A stretch of 14,641 bases of DNA. Source: Candidatus Hydrogenedentota bacterium (GTDB lineage Bacteria; Hydrogenedentota; Hydrogenedentia; Hydrogenedentales; SLHB01). A model generated the notes under the pieces. It ran no database searches, had not been told where the DNA came from, and was given only the letters and a program-made list of their open reading frames with translations. The number at the start of each line of letters is the position of its first letter. Position 1 is the stretch's first letter. The stretch spans positions 1 to 14,641 of the forward strand of contig SLSB01000070.1 in NCBI GenBank assembly GCA_007130675.1, written 5' to 3'. The position numbers and the translations under genes are program-made. Shown here one piece after another: positions 1-9,100 of the stretch.

Positions 1-20
1 CCATGCATGGGGCTCCCATC

Positions 21-106
21 GTCATTCCTGCGGCAAGCAGGAATCCAGAAGTGCCGCGGCAGGCACGTCCAAAGGCAGACTGGACCCCTGCTTTCGCAGG
101 GGTGAC
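21..106. repeat. Inverted-repeat element with two hairpin arms (dispersed intergenic type)
   Basis: The left arm (21-48) and right arm (80-106) are imperfect inverted copies of each other: both begin GTCA at the outer end and finish in TCCAG at the inner end. Each arm is itself a small hairpin: TTCCTGC/GCAGGAA (25-31 with 37-43, loop of 5) and CCCCTGC/GCAGGGG (85-91 with 96-102, loop of 4). The spacer carries a perfect 10-bp palindrome, TGCCGCGGCA (52-61). This architecture, with arms resembling 'GTCATTCC-TGCGAAAGCA-GGAATCCAG', is familiar from small dispersed intergenic repeats found in many bacterial genomes. It lies 76 bp past the stop codon of the secreted-protein gene, so it could also form a structured RNA 3' end, but there is no T-run to make it a canonical terminator. 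That other copies exist in this genome is inference. Confidence 0.7.
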
Positions 107-181
107 GCAAAGTGGCGAAACCATACCAGCCGCGCCGCGAGCCTACCTTGCCGGAGAGGCAACGGGTCGGCGAAACACGGC

Positions 182-3100
182 CTAGCTGGCGGGGCGAATG
201 CGCACGAGATGCGTGGCGTGCGGCGGCAAAGTGATCGTGTAGTGGACGCTGCTCTGCTCCGTGCGGGTTTCCAGCGGGGTTTCCTCGAGCATATCAAACA
301 CTTCGATATTATCTCGGCCGAGCAAACCAATCACTGCCAGGTTGACGTCGATTTCGGCGGTGATGGGCTCTGTCAGCCGCTCTCGCATCTCGTGGCCGTC
401 ATCTGCGTCGCGCCGCCAACGTTGGTCGCCGTACCGGGCGGCGATGTACACGTTTCCTTCAGCCGCATGGCCATACCGTTCGAGGTATATACGAGATTCC
501 TCGGTCACCGCGCCCGTGATGGGTTCCCATCCAATCTGCGATAATTCGTGTATCAGCGGCAGGTACTTCTTATAGAGTGGGCGGACTCGGTTGTACCAGT
601 CGGGATTTTCGAAGAAGGCGTTTGTTGCGCGGTCTTGACTGAAGAATCCGGGATACATGGCGTAGAATAGGGCACGTTGAAAGTAGCGTTCGGCCATGAT
701 TAGCGATGGTTTGCGCTCGATTTCTTCGTCGGGCATGAAGCGGGGGTCTGTTTCTGTTTCAATAGGCTCGAGGAAAAAGGAATCGAAATCGGTATTCATG
801 AGCAACGTGATCGGCTTTTGATTGGCGAGGGCGCGTTGCATGATCATGCTTTCATCGGTGGCGGGGTGCCAACGCCCATTTCTGCACCAATCAATTTCGA
901 CGGCCATAATGTCTATGAGGTGCATCGGGAACCCGAAAGCGTCCGATGCCATAATCAAGCCGCCCCGTTCGCGAATTGCCTGGGCCAGGATGCGCAGATA
1001 CTCGTAGGTCGAGAACATGTTCAGGACACCAAGCGAATGGGTATGTTTGTCGTAGACGAGCGGGAGGTCGGCGTGGCTGAAGTGGGCTGCATTATGGTTC
1101 ATTGTTGTGCCCCAGCCCCCGATGTTCTCGATATATACGCCCGCCATGCCGCCAGCGGTAACACTGTCGGCTTCCATGCCGCCGTCTTGGAGAAGATTGA
1201 TGTCGCTGCCGGTTTCTCCGAGAAAAAAGTCGTCGAACCACGCAGTGGCTCCCCTGTCTTCCTGTAACAACAACTCGAGGGCTGCGGCAACAATGGGCTT
1301 CTCGGGCGTCAGCGTCATCGATATTTGGACGAAATCGCTGGCATCGCGGCCGACGTGGACACGCTCCATGATTGCTCCGCCATCCTCATCGGTTAGCGTC
1401 AGCGCAATGGTGCAGGCATCGTCGCGGCCCCTGCGTGGAAGTCGCGTTCGCACATATCCGCGCAATTCGAGGGGATTCGGTTCGGTCTGTTCGATGGTGA
1501 CGCGCTGGCCCGCACCGGCTCTAGGGGCGCGGCGGGTCGTTTCGGCGCGAATGGACCGTTGGCCGCTGTGCACGACGCTGTCGTCAATGGCGTAGCCGCC
1601 CTCGAGGGGTGACCAAGCCATGAGCATCGGTTGGCCGCCTGCTCCAAGGCGGTGGACGATGGCCTCGAGTTCGGCTTTTCCTTTATTTGTACGCCCGGGC
1701 AGTTTGGGGTCCGGGTTGACCGCAAAGGCCGCACCGTCGCACCAGGGTTGATTTCTGATCGCCACGACCTGGCGGTCCGTGATGTCGCGAAGTCCGGACG
1801 CGGCCACCTGCTCGGCATTGGGAGTGGACTGGTTCTGCACGTAGGCAATGGCGCCTTCGACGGTCCGGGGAACGTTCTGGGGCATGGGCACCCATACATT
1901 TGTGGGATCGGAATGTATCAACGAAATGAGGCCCGGTTGAGCCTGCAATCCGATGTTGTCGCGCACGGTGTGGTAGGCGAAGGAAAAGTCTTGGGCGCCC
2001 TCGATTTGCGTGACATGCGTCTTTGGCAACCAGAGACCCTCGAGCGGGGCGCGGCGTTCGTAATAGGTGGGGTACATTCGGTAATACGCCGCAAGCGCGG
2101 AACGAAACCCCCATCGTGCAGGAAACGGAAAGATGTCAAAACTAAAGGTGGCCTTGCCTGGGGTTGTTGTAGCGTTGGGCCCGAGACCAAAATCAAAGGC
2201 GATGTAAAACAGCCCTGTGCGGGCATCCAACCCGATACGGTAATGCCGGGGATCGTGGAGAGGCACTGCCATGGCTACGCCCCGGTTGCCCGCGGAGGCC
2301 CGCTCGGAATCTCTGTAAATGGCCCCCAACGGAAACCTTGACATGTGACCCGTGGCGCCGGCCACCGTGGTACTTGTGTTTGTGTAGACGGTCGCCGTTG
2401 CGGGAATCTCGTTGCGCGGTCCGTCGGCCCAAATCCATTCGGAATCATCGACCGGAATGCCAAAATACAGGGTGATCGCGCGTTGTTCTCCGCGCAAATC
2501 TTCCACACTGCCGTCAATCTGTATGCGGTCTTCCCGCGGCGTCATAGACGCCGTGATTTTGATGTCCAGCGGTTCGACTTCGCCGGTGATCACCAGCGTG
2601 CTATCCCGTTGATTGAAATTCCAGTTCCAAGGCGCGAGGAAATCGGAGGCGGCCGCGGCATCGCGCACGAAGAAGCCGGGGCCGTTGAGGCCGACCCTTT
2701 CCTGGTTGATCCAAACGCCGCAGACGCGCGCCCGGTTTCGCTCGAGTGCCATTTGCAGGCCGTTGCGAGTCTGCATGTAGGGAATCCATACTTTTTCGAC
2801 CGGAGCGCGAACGGGCTGCGGCCGGACAGGGACGCCCTCGAACATGTAGGTTTCGTCGCGCAATTCGATAAGATTTACATCGTCAAAATAGACCGTGCCG
2901 GTATGACTTCGGAAAATGCAGTAGACATACACGGTTCGAATGGGCTTTTGGGGTACCGCGATGAATCTGCGCTCTTCCCAGTCATGTGTGCCGGTGCTGA
3001 AATTGGCGGTTTGCATCCACCAGGCCGTTCCGTCCTGAAAGATGAAATCCAGATAGATGGAATAGCCGGGGGAGGGACTTCCGCTGACGTCTTGTGCGCG

Positions 3101-3502
3101 GCTCCACGCGCTGGCTATGACGGGATGCGGGTGTTCTTGATCCAAATCTACTCGTTGGCGCGCGCCAAACTGCGTACCCAAGTTCTCTTCGGTAATGGTG
3201 CATTGAATGGCGCGGGTTCCGCCGCGCCCGGCCCCCGGCACGACCACATAACCATCTTGCCAGAAATCCCATTCCGGAAGCTGCATGCCTGTGCCGTCTT
3301 CGGTGGGCACGAGGTCACCATGGTCAAATGAGGGGTTCTTGAGAAGCTGTGCTTCGCCCGATAAATCTACATCGGTCTGGCGGAAGATTTCGTCGAGCGC
3401 ATGTGCTGGCGATAGCAGATGGGAACCGGCGCACGAGAGAACCGCCACAAGGGTCGTAATACGCAGAGATCTCTTCGTCCCATCAACATGTCGCTGGCGC
3501 AT
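182..3502 (-). CDS. Large secreted protein with two carbohydrate-binding-like modules and a glycosidase-like barrel
   Basis: Protein of about 1106 residues, predicted to be exported. The N-terminus is basic (KRSLR), followed by a hydrophobic stretch ending in AHA, a good signal-peptidase I site near residue 35. A first jelly-roll-like module spans about 50-215; it opens with a 'LLKNPSFDHGD' type start and closes with 'TVYFDDVNLIEL', both typical of CBM4/9-like domains. A beta-rich region follows (about 230-460). From about 465 the sequence looks like an alpha/beta barrel (FRSALAAYYRMYP; PMLMAWSP; GVYIENIGGWG; GGLIMASDAFGF; AVEIDW). This is split at about 635-775 by a second CBM-like module (HSGQRSIRAE to TAWFDDFFLGE). 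The C-terminal 100 residues are beta-rich. Acidic residues such as the Glu in YIENIG are plausible catalytic candidates, but I cannot assign a glycoside hydrolase family. The ATG at 3502 is preferred over a TTG at 3508 because the nearest purine-rich element (GGA) sits only 4 nt from the TTG and 10 nt from the ATG; neither site is strong. Transcribed divergently from the kinases. Confidence 0.85.
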   Translation of the reverse strand: MRQRHVDGTKRSLRITTLVAVLSCAGSHLLSPAHALDEIFRQTDVDLSGEAQLLKNPSFDHGDLVPTEDGTGMQLPEWDFWQDGYVVVPGAGRGGTRAIQCTITEENLGTQFGARQRVDLDQEHPHPVIASAWSRAQDVSGSPSPGYSIYLDFIFQDGTAWWMQTANFSTGTHDWEERRFIAVPQKPIRTVYVYCIFRSHTGTVYFDDVNLIELRDETYMFEGVPVRPQPVRAPVEKVWIPYMQTRNGLQMALERNRARVCGVWINQERVGLNGPGFFVRDAAAASDFLAPWNWNFNQRDSTLVITGEVEPLDIKITASMTPREDRIQIDGSVEDLRGEQRAITLYFGIPVDDSEWIWADGPRNEIPATATVYTNTSTTVAGATGHMSRFPLGAIYRDSERASAGNRGVAMAVPLHDPRHYRIGLDARTGLFYIAFDFGLGPNATTTPGKATFSFDIFPFPARWGFRSALAAYYRMYPTYYERRAPLEGLWLPKTHVTQIEGAQDFSFAYHTVRDNIGLQAQPGLISLIHSDPTNVWVPMPQNVPRTVEGAIAYVQNQSTPNAEQVAASGLRDITDRQVVAIRNQPWCDGAAFAVNPDPKLPGRTNKGKAELEAIVHRLGAGGQPMLMAWSPLEGGYAIDDSVVHSGQRSIRAETTRRAPRAGAGQRVTIEQTEPNPLELRGYVRTRLPRRGRDDACTIALTLTDEDGGAIMERVHVGRDASDFVQISMTLTPEKPIVAAALELLLQEDRGATAWFDDFFLGETGSDINLLQDGGMEADSVTAGGMAGVYIENIGGWGTTMNHNAAHFSHADLPLVYDKHTHSLGVLNMFSTYEYLRILAQAIRERGGLIMASDAFGFPMHLIDIMAVEIDWCRNGRWHPATDESMIMQRALANQKPITLLMNTDFDSFFLEPIETETDPRFMPDEEIERKPSLIMAERYFQRALFYAMYPGFFSQDRATNAFFENPDWYNRVRPLYKKYLPLIHELSQIGWEPITGAVTEESRIYLERYGHAAEGNVYIAARYGDQRWRRDADDGHEMRERLTEPITAEIDVNLAVIGLLGRDNIEVFDMLEETPLETRTEQSSVHYTITLPPHATHLVRIRPAS

Positions 3503-3762
3503 ATGCAATTAGTCCATTTCTGCCAGCTCTCGAACGCACCCGCCATCACTTGTCGTCTACCTGGGCGCGCAATCAAGAGCATCCACATGTTTCGGCGAAT
3601 TTTCGCGCGCATTCCCGGCGCCCATCGGGGCCCTCTGCCATATGCGGGAACGCATCCAGCAGCCTGATGCCCCCAGGCCTCGCCGCTTGCATCCTAGACA
3701 CTACCAGTGATCCCGCTGTGAACGCAAGACTGAGTCTATACGATGCAAATGTGCCGGGGCAA

Positions 3763-3801
3763 GCTCCGCCTTGGTGCTCCGCCTTGGTGCTCCGCCTTGG
3801 T
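3763..3801. repeat. Three exact tandem copies of a 13-bp unit (GCTCCGCCTTGGT)
   Basis: The copies occupy 3763-3775, 3776-3788 and 3789-3801 without a mismatch, followed by GCCATGCCC. A 13-bp period is not a multiple of 3, so it does not preserve a reading frame, which argues against a coding role. Perfect identity suggests recent slippage or active maintenance. The flanks (CCGGGGCAA before; GCCATGCCCATACTTCTCC after) look like part of a larger non-coding element, but that is inference. Confidence 0.85.
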
Positions 3802-3992
3802 GCCATGCCCATACTTCTCCAAAGTGTTTCATCCCTCGAGCGGTGATTTCGTTCCCTGACCGCGTAATGTCGCATCCGGGTGGCCAAAATTGAGTGCATT
3901 TTGGAGCGAAAGATGTCCCAGGCGCCCCCGATGCAGGCAATGACCTCAACATACCGAGAAGTGCAGGCGCCTCAAGAGGATGCAAAGAGTGC

Positions 3993-4021
3993 TTGCGCAC
4001 TTGCAAGGGAGGTCGTACAAT
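3993..4021 (+). promoter_or_regulatory. Candidate sigma-70-type promoter for the two-kinase operon
   Basis: TTGCGC (3993-3998) and TACAAT (4016-4021) are separated by exactly 17 bp. The -10 element matches the consensus at 5 of 6 positions, the -35 at only 3 of 6. Transcription would begin near 4028 and give a leader of roughly 158 nt before the ATG at 4186. It is the best match I found in the region, but a weak -35 and unknown sigma usage keep confidence low. Confidence 0.35.
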
Positions 4022-4132
4022 AGATGAATGGTGCGGTTTCTGGAGGATTGATTGCCCGCGCCACTCCGACACGGGCTGCGGAGGTGATGAAGAACCGGGC
4101 TGGATCACCCGGCCATATTCCGGGCGCATTAC

Positions 4133-4161
4133 GGCCGGGAGCAGAAAAACCTTTCCCGGCC
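4133..4161 (+). promoter_or_regulatory. Leader hairpin upstream of the histidine kinase start
   Basis: A perfect 8-bp stem GGCCGGGA (4133-4140) / TCCCGGCC (4154-4161) encloses a 13-nt A-rich loop, ending 13 nt before the AAGAGG ribosome binding site (4175-4180). Just upstream, CCGGG/CCCGG segments (4095-4099 and 4108-4112) can pair with each other, and the second can instead pair with CCGGG at about 4120-4124, so alternative folds are possible. It matches no riboswitch class I know; it could be an mRNA-stabilising or translational control element, or a regulator-binding dyad. Confidence 0.35.
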
Positions 4162-4185
4162 ACGAGTTAGGTCCAAGAGGACAGG

Positions 4186-6159
4186 ATGGAACACGCGAAT
4201 CCGACAGCGGCCTCGCCTTCTGTGCGCTGCTGGCACGAGCAAGCGCTGCATTTTTGGGGTATTGGTGTTTGCCGGTGCACGCAGGACGGCGCGATTGTTC
4301 ACATTGACAGGAAGGCTTTGGAGGTTCTCGGGCTGCCATCTGGCGATGACGAGTCTTCGGCATGGCGTGGAGAACCGTTTGGCTCGCTCGTGAACAGCGG
4401 ATTCTCTCCGGTCCCAACCCTCGAGCTTCTCTTGCGCACGCCCGAGGCCGAGGCGCTGGAAGTGCGCCGGACCCTGCAGCCTGCAACCGTTCAATGGCTT
4501 CGGTTTGGGGCATACACGGCGCCAGCCCCGGATTCTGGCAGGCCGATGGTGAACATCTTGATCGAGGACGTCAGCGGCCGGCGGCGCATCGAGAAAGCGT
4601 TGCAGGAAAGCGAGCAGCGTTTCCGACTGTTGGCGGAGAACAGTCCCGGGGTGATCTATCTTTGCAAGAACGACCCGCGCTACACGATGCTTTACGTCAA
4701 TGATCGCATCGAGGCGGTGACGGGCTATGCAAAGGAGATGTTTATCGAGGACGAATTGTGCCTCACGGATGTATTCCATCCGGATGATGTGGACCACATA
4801 CGCGCCACTGTCGGCGAGGGCGTCGCGCGCAAGGCGCCTTTTCACATGACCTACCGGGTCCGGCACCGCTCGGGCGAGTTGCGCTGGATTGAGGAGCACG
4901 GCACGGGAGTTTATGACGACACGTCGGGCGAACTGCGTTTTCTCGAGGGTTTTTTGCACGACATCACCGAGCGGCATCGGGCCGAGGTGGCCTTGCGGGA
5001 AAGCGAGCAGCGTTACCGGTTTCTGGCGCAGAACTCGGCAGACGTCATCGCCCGGTTGAGCAGGGATGGCCGGTTTCTGTATTTGTCGCCCGCGGTGAAG
5101 ACCTTGCTGGGGTTTACCCCTGACGAAATGATCGGCCATACGGCGTGTGACTTCGCGCATCGGGACGAGATTGTGATGCTTCGGGCGTTTCACGAAAAAA
5201 TCAACCAGCAGAGTGGCCGTTACAGCCTCGAGCACCGTATGCGCCACGCGGATGGCACCTATCCGTGGATGGAGACGGTCTTGCACATCATGCAAGATGA
5301 CGCGCAGGGTGAGGGCGGGATGATTGCGGTGATGCGCGATGTAACCGAACGCCGGCGATTGCGCCAGCAAATCGAGCAGCACGCTGAGAATCTCGAGGCC
5401 CTTGTCGCGGAACGCACGAAACAGTTGCGTGACCTCGAGGGCCAGCGCGCGGAGATGGAGAAACTCGCGGCAACAGGGCGTATGGCCGCCGGGGTTGCCC
5501 ATGAAATCAACAACCCGCTCACGGGTATCCGCAATTGCCTGCTTATCTTGACCAAGAATGTTCCCGAGGGCCACCCGGACCGTCAGTTTGCCGAGTTGGC
5601 CCAGCGCGAGATCGAGCGCATCACGCGCATTGTCAGGCAAATGTATCAGTTGTATCAGCCGGAAGCCGACAAACCAACTCGCGTGAACATCGGCCGCGAG
5701 ATGGGCGACGTCTGCCTTATGCTCGAGCGGCGGTTTGAAAAGAGGAACATCACGGTGCGGCAGTCGGTATCAGAAAACTTGCCCGACCCCGTACTTCCGG
5801 CAGGACATGTTCGGCAGATTCTGTATAACCTGCTTGTGAACGCAGCCGACGCTTCGCCCGAGAATGGGATCATCGAGTTTCGCACCCGTATGGTTGGCGA
5901 CCATATCGAGATTGAGGTGGCAGACTCGGGCCAAGGAGTTCCGGAGGACATCCTTCCACACTTGTTCGAGCCATTTTTTACTACGAAACATCACCACGAC
6001 GACGGCGGCATGGGGCTTGGGTTATCGGTGTCGCGCAGCCTTGCGACAGCCATGAATGCTGAACTTCGAGTCAAATCACCCCCAAGCGGCGGCGCCGTCT
6101 TTACGTTGTCGGTACCACTCATTCACGCCGATTCGCGGCGAGACAGGACAGAGCCATGA
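4186..6159 (+). CDS. Soluble PAS-domain sensor histidine kinase
   Basis: A 657-residue two-component sensor kinase that should autophosphorylate on His and pass phosphate to a receiver Asp. It has no transmembrane segment or signal peptide, so it senses a cytoplasmic cue. Three PAS domains lie in order at about 20-135 (divergent), 142-265 and 267-391; the last two start with near-identical ESEQR(F/Y)R linkers and end in 'HDITER' and 'RDVTER'. A coiled-coil at about 390-430 leads into HisKA, with H-box AAGVAHEINNPL and phospho-acceptor His439. The ATPase domain has its N-box at YNLLVNAADA (Asn552), G1 at DSGQG (Asp580), F-box EPFFTTK and G2 GMGLGL (608-613), so all catalytic motifs are intact. 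The start is supported by AAGAGG 5 nt upstream. Its last 4 bases overlap the next gene (ATGA), so the two are translationally coupled; the receiver at the N-terminus of the downstream protein is the likely phosphate acceptor (inference). The ligand sensed is unknown. Confidence 0.93.
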   Translation: MEHANPTAASPSVRCWHEQALHFWGIGVCRCTQDGAIVHIDRKALEVLGLPSGDDESSAWRGEPFGSLVNSGFSPVPTLELLLRTPEAEALEVRRTLQPATVQWLRFGAYTAPAPDSGRPMVNILIEDVSGRRRIEKALQESEQRFRLLAENSPGVIYLCKNDPRYTMLYVNDRIEAVTGYAKEMFIEDELCLTDVFHPDDVDHIRATVGEGVARKAPFHMTYRVRHRSGELRWIEEHGTGVYDDTSGELRFLEGFLHDITERHRAEVALRESEQRYRFLAQNSADVIARLSRDGRFLYLSPAVKTLLGFTPDEMIGHTACDFAHRDEIVMLRAFHEKINQQSGRYSLEHRMRHADGTYPWMETVLHIMQDDAQGEGGMIAVMRDVTERRRLRQQIEQHAENLEALVAERTKQLRDLEGQRAEMEKLAATGRMAAGVAHEINNPLTGIRNCLLILTKNVPEGHPDRQFAELAQREIERITRIVRQMYQLYQPEADKPTRVNIGREMGDVCLMLERRFEKRNITVRQSVSENLPDPVLPAGHVRQILYNLLVNAADASPENGIIEFRTRMVGDHIEIEVADSGQGVPEDILPHLFEPFFTTKHHHDDGGMGLGLSVSRSLATAMNAELRVKSPPSGGAVFTLSVPLIHADSRRDRTEP

Positions 6160-9100
6160 ATCCCCAGGACAAGACGACTGCGCTGCCTCCGGAATGGCCG
6201 GAGCATGTGACCCTGAACCCGGTGGCCTTCCAGCAGTTGCTCGATAAGCCGCTACGCGTCCTGCTGGCCGACGATGAAGAGACGATTGTCCTGACCTCAC
6301 TCGAGTTATTCAGGCGCGAAGGATGGGAAGGCCAGGGGGCGCACTCGGCAGAGCAGGCGGAGGCCTTGCTCGAGCGCGAAGAATTCGATGTGGTTGTTCT
6401 GGATTACAAGATGCCCGGCAACGAGGAATTGGAATTGCTTCACCACATAGCGGCAGGGTTTCCCGGCCTTCCGGTGATCATGATTACCGGGTATCCCTCG
6501 CTGGAATCCGCTATCGCCAGTGTGCAGCAGAAAGCGTTCGACTACGTCACCAAGCCGCTGGACATGGGCCATCTCTTGAAGCGCGCGCATGAAGCGGCCG
6601 AGCGTTACCGGCTCAGGCAAGCGCTCTTGCGAAGCGAACAACGTTACCAGTCTTTGATTGACGACGTGCTCGAGGTCTCGCAGGTGGCTCTGATGATCGT
6701 GGACGCGGAACATCGGGTGGCGTGGGTCAACCGGGCGATGGAACGCTTTTTTGGTTTTCAGCGCGAGACGGTCGTCGGAGAGCCGATTGACGCGTTTATC
6801 TCAGGCGGTTTCATGCAGGTCTTCGAGAACCCGGAAGAGTTTCGACGCGTGATGACCGTGGCGTACTCCAACAACGTCTATCCCGAGCACTTCGAGTGCC
6901 GCGTCACCGAATCGGATGACCGCAAGGAACGCTGGCTCGAGCACTGGAGCCAGCCCATCGCCTCGGGGCTTTACGCTGGGGGCCGTATCGAGCAATATGT
7001 GGACATTACGTCGCGCAAGCGGGCAGAAGAGGAGCTGCGGGGCAGCCGTGAGCGCTTCCGCACCGTCGCGGATTTCACGCACGACTGGGAGATGTGGCTG
7101 GACGCCTTCGGGGAGCTTTTGTATATATCGCCTTCATGCCGCCGTGTCACGGGATACAGCCCCGAAGAATTCATCGAGAACCCCTCGTTGCTGTTCGCTA
7201 TCGCGCATCCGGAGGACAGGCCTCTGGTTGAACAGCATTACCGGGAGGCCCCGAATTCGACAGAATCTCACACCTTGGAATTCCGTATAGTCGCCAAGGA
7301 CGGCCGTGTGCGCTGGGTGAGCCACGTATGCCAACCGGTGGAAGGAGCGGACGGGGAGACGCTTGGGAGACGCGCGAGCCATCGTGACATTACGGACCGG
7401 CGGGAAGCGGAGGAAGAGCTTCGCAAGCGTGAAGGGATTCTCGAGGCCATCGGTTTCGCGGCAGCAAGATTCTTGCGCGAGGAAAGCTGGGAGCGGTCGA
7501 TCGAGACCGTTCTGGAGCGCCTGGGGAAGGCGTCTGGGGTGAGCCGGGTGTGTGTGTTTCAAAATGAGCCGCGCGAGGACGGCGGTTTCCTGATGGTTCC
7601 CCGTTTCGACTGGACAGCTCCGGATTTCCGCGGGACGCTTGAGGCGCCGCTGATGCAGGACGTGCCTTATCGCGCTGCCGGCCTCGAGCGCTGGGAAGAG
7701 ACGCTGGCGCGCGGCGAGAGCATCTGCGGGAATGTGCGCGATTTGCCGACCTCAGAGCGGCGCCTGCTGCTGCAGCAGGAAATTGTCTCGATACTGGTGC
7801 TGCCTCTCTTCGCGGGCCGCCAATGGTGGGGATTCATCGGGTTCGAGGAGAGCGTTACCGAGCGTTCGTGGCCGCGCACCGAGGTCGAGGCGCTTCGGGC
7901 GGCGGCCGATACGCTGAGCGCGGCCATCCAGCGCGAGATCACCGAGAACGCTCTGCGTTCGAAAGAAGCCTTTCTGCGGCACATTCAGGAAGTCACGCTC
8001 GATGCTGTCGAAGTAATTGATAGAGATGGCGTCATCGTCTGGCACAACACGCTGGCCGGCGAGATCTATGGCAACAAGATCGGTTCGAAGTGTTTTGAGA
8101 ATCTCAACCGCGAGAGCCGCTGCCCCGATTGCGCGCATATCGCCATCCAGCAGGACGGCGTGCCCCGCGACTATGAATGCCGCGTGGTGGATAAACGGGG
8201 GCGCTCCCGCACGATGTGGGTGCGGGCGACACCCATGCATGGGCCCAAAGGCGACATCACGGCGATTGTGGAAACCAGCCGGGATATTACCGAGCGCATG
8301 CGTATGGAGGAGGCGCTTCGGGAAAGCCAGAGGCGCCTTGACTTGGCCCTTGCGGGCAGCAACCTCGGTCTCTGGGACTGGGATCTTGCGGAGAACCGCA
8401 TCTACCGCGATGAGCGCTTGGCCGCAATTCTGGGCTACACGCCCGACACCGTGCAAGACCACCGGTTTGATCCGGAGTGGCCCCTGCATCCAGACGACCT
8501 GGAGTCTTTCAGAAAAGCATGGACGGATCATGTGGAGGGCCACACTGCTTCGTGCGAGTTCCGCGTTCGGATGCGATGCCAGTCTAAGGCGTGGCGGTGG
8601 ATGCTTGTGCATGGTCAAGTGTGCGAACGCAACCCCAACGGGAATCCGTTGCGCGCTACGGGCACCATTCGCGACATTACCGAGCTTGTGCTGGCGGAGC
8701 ATGAGCGCAAACGGCTCTTGGAGCGGATGCGTCAGACCCACAAGATCGAGAGCCTGGCCGCGCTGGCCGGGGGAATCGCACACGATTTCAACAACCTTCT
8801 GATGGGGATTATGGGCAACGCGCACCTGGCGCTGGCCGAACTGCCTCAAGACTCGCCGGTTCGGCACCATCTGGATGAGATTGAGACGGTCTCGCAGCGC
8901 GCCGCATTACTGGCGAATCAGATGCTGGCCTATGCCGGACATGGCCAGCTCGCTACGCAGCGCCTCGACCTGTCCGAGACGCTCCAGGATATGGCGCCGC
9001 TGCTCTCGGCTTGTTTGCCGCGGCGCATTCGCCTGCGCTACGACTTGCGCGAGGGTCTTCCTCCATTACTGGGCGATGACCGCCAATTGCGCCAGCTTGT

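Larger units (their letters stand above)
3503..4185. other. Divergent intergenic region, 683 bp
   Basis: No convincing gene here. Open frames on both strands give low-complexity, Arg/Pro/Ser-rich translations with no recognisable motif or signal. The region holds an 11-nt palindrome AGACTGAGTCT (3727-3737), a 3 x 13-bp tandem repeat (3763-3801), a CCAAAA/TTTTGG dyad (3884-3889 with 3899-3904), a promoter candidate reading right (3993-4021) and GC-rich hairpins in the leader of the kinase gene (4095-4161). I could not find a good promoter for the leftward secreted-protein gene. Confidence 0.6.

Noticed and set aside
148..162. TTGCC/GGCAA hairpin after the secreted-protein gene as an intrinsic terminator
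   Set aside because: The stem is only 5 bp and no T-run follows on the minus strand.
2345..3331. 328-codon open frame on the plus strand
   Set aside because: Antisense shadow of the secreted protein, which has a signal peptide and binding-module motifs in the other direction.
3763..3801. CRISPR array
   Set aside because: The repeats are adjacent, 13 bp long and without spacers; no cas genes are nearby.
4028..4185. Cyclic-di-GMP or other known riboswitch in the kinase leader
   Set aside because: The conserved core motifs of the classes I know are not present; only generic GC-rich stems are visible.
3701..4513. 270-codon open frame on the minus strand across the intergenic region
   Set aside because: It runs through the 13-bp tandem repeat and into the kinase 5' end, and is rich in Arg, Pro and Ser with no domain. 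The composition suggests chance.
4129..5640. 503-codon open frame on the minus strand
   Set aside because: It lies antisense to the histidine kinase, whose domains and catalytic motifs are all on the plus strand. The translation has no recognisable motif; long antisense frames are expected in GC-rich genes.
7752..8870. 372-codon open frame on the minus strand
   Set aside because: Antisense to the GAF, PAS and HisKA part of the hybrid kinase; no motif or start signal.
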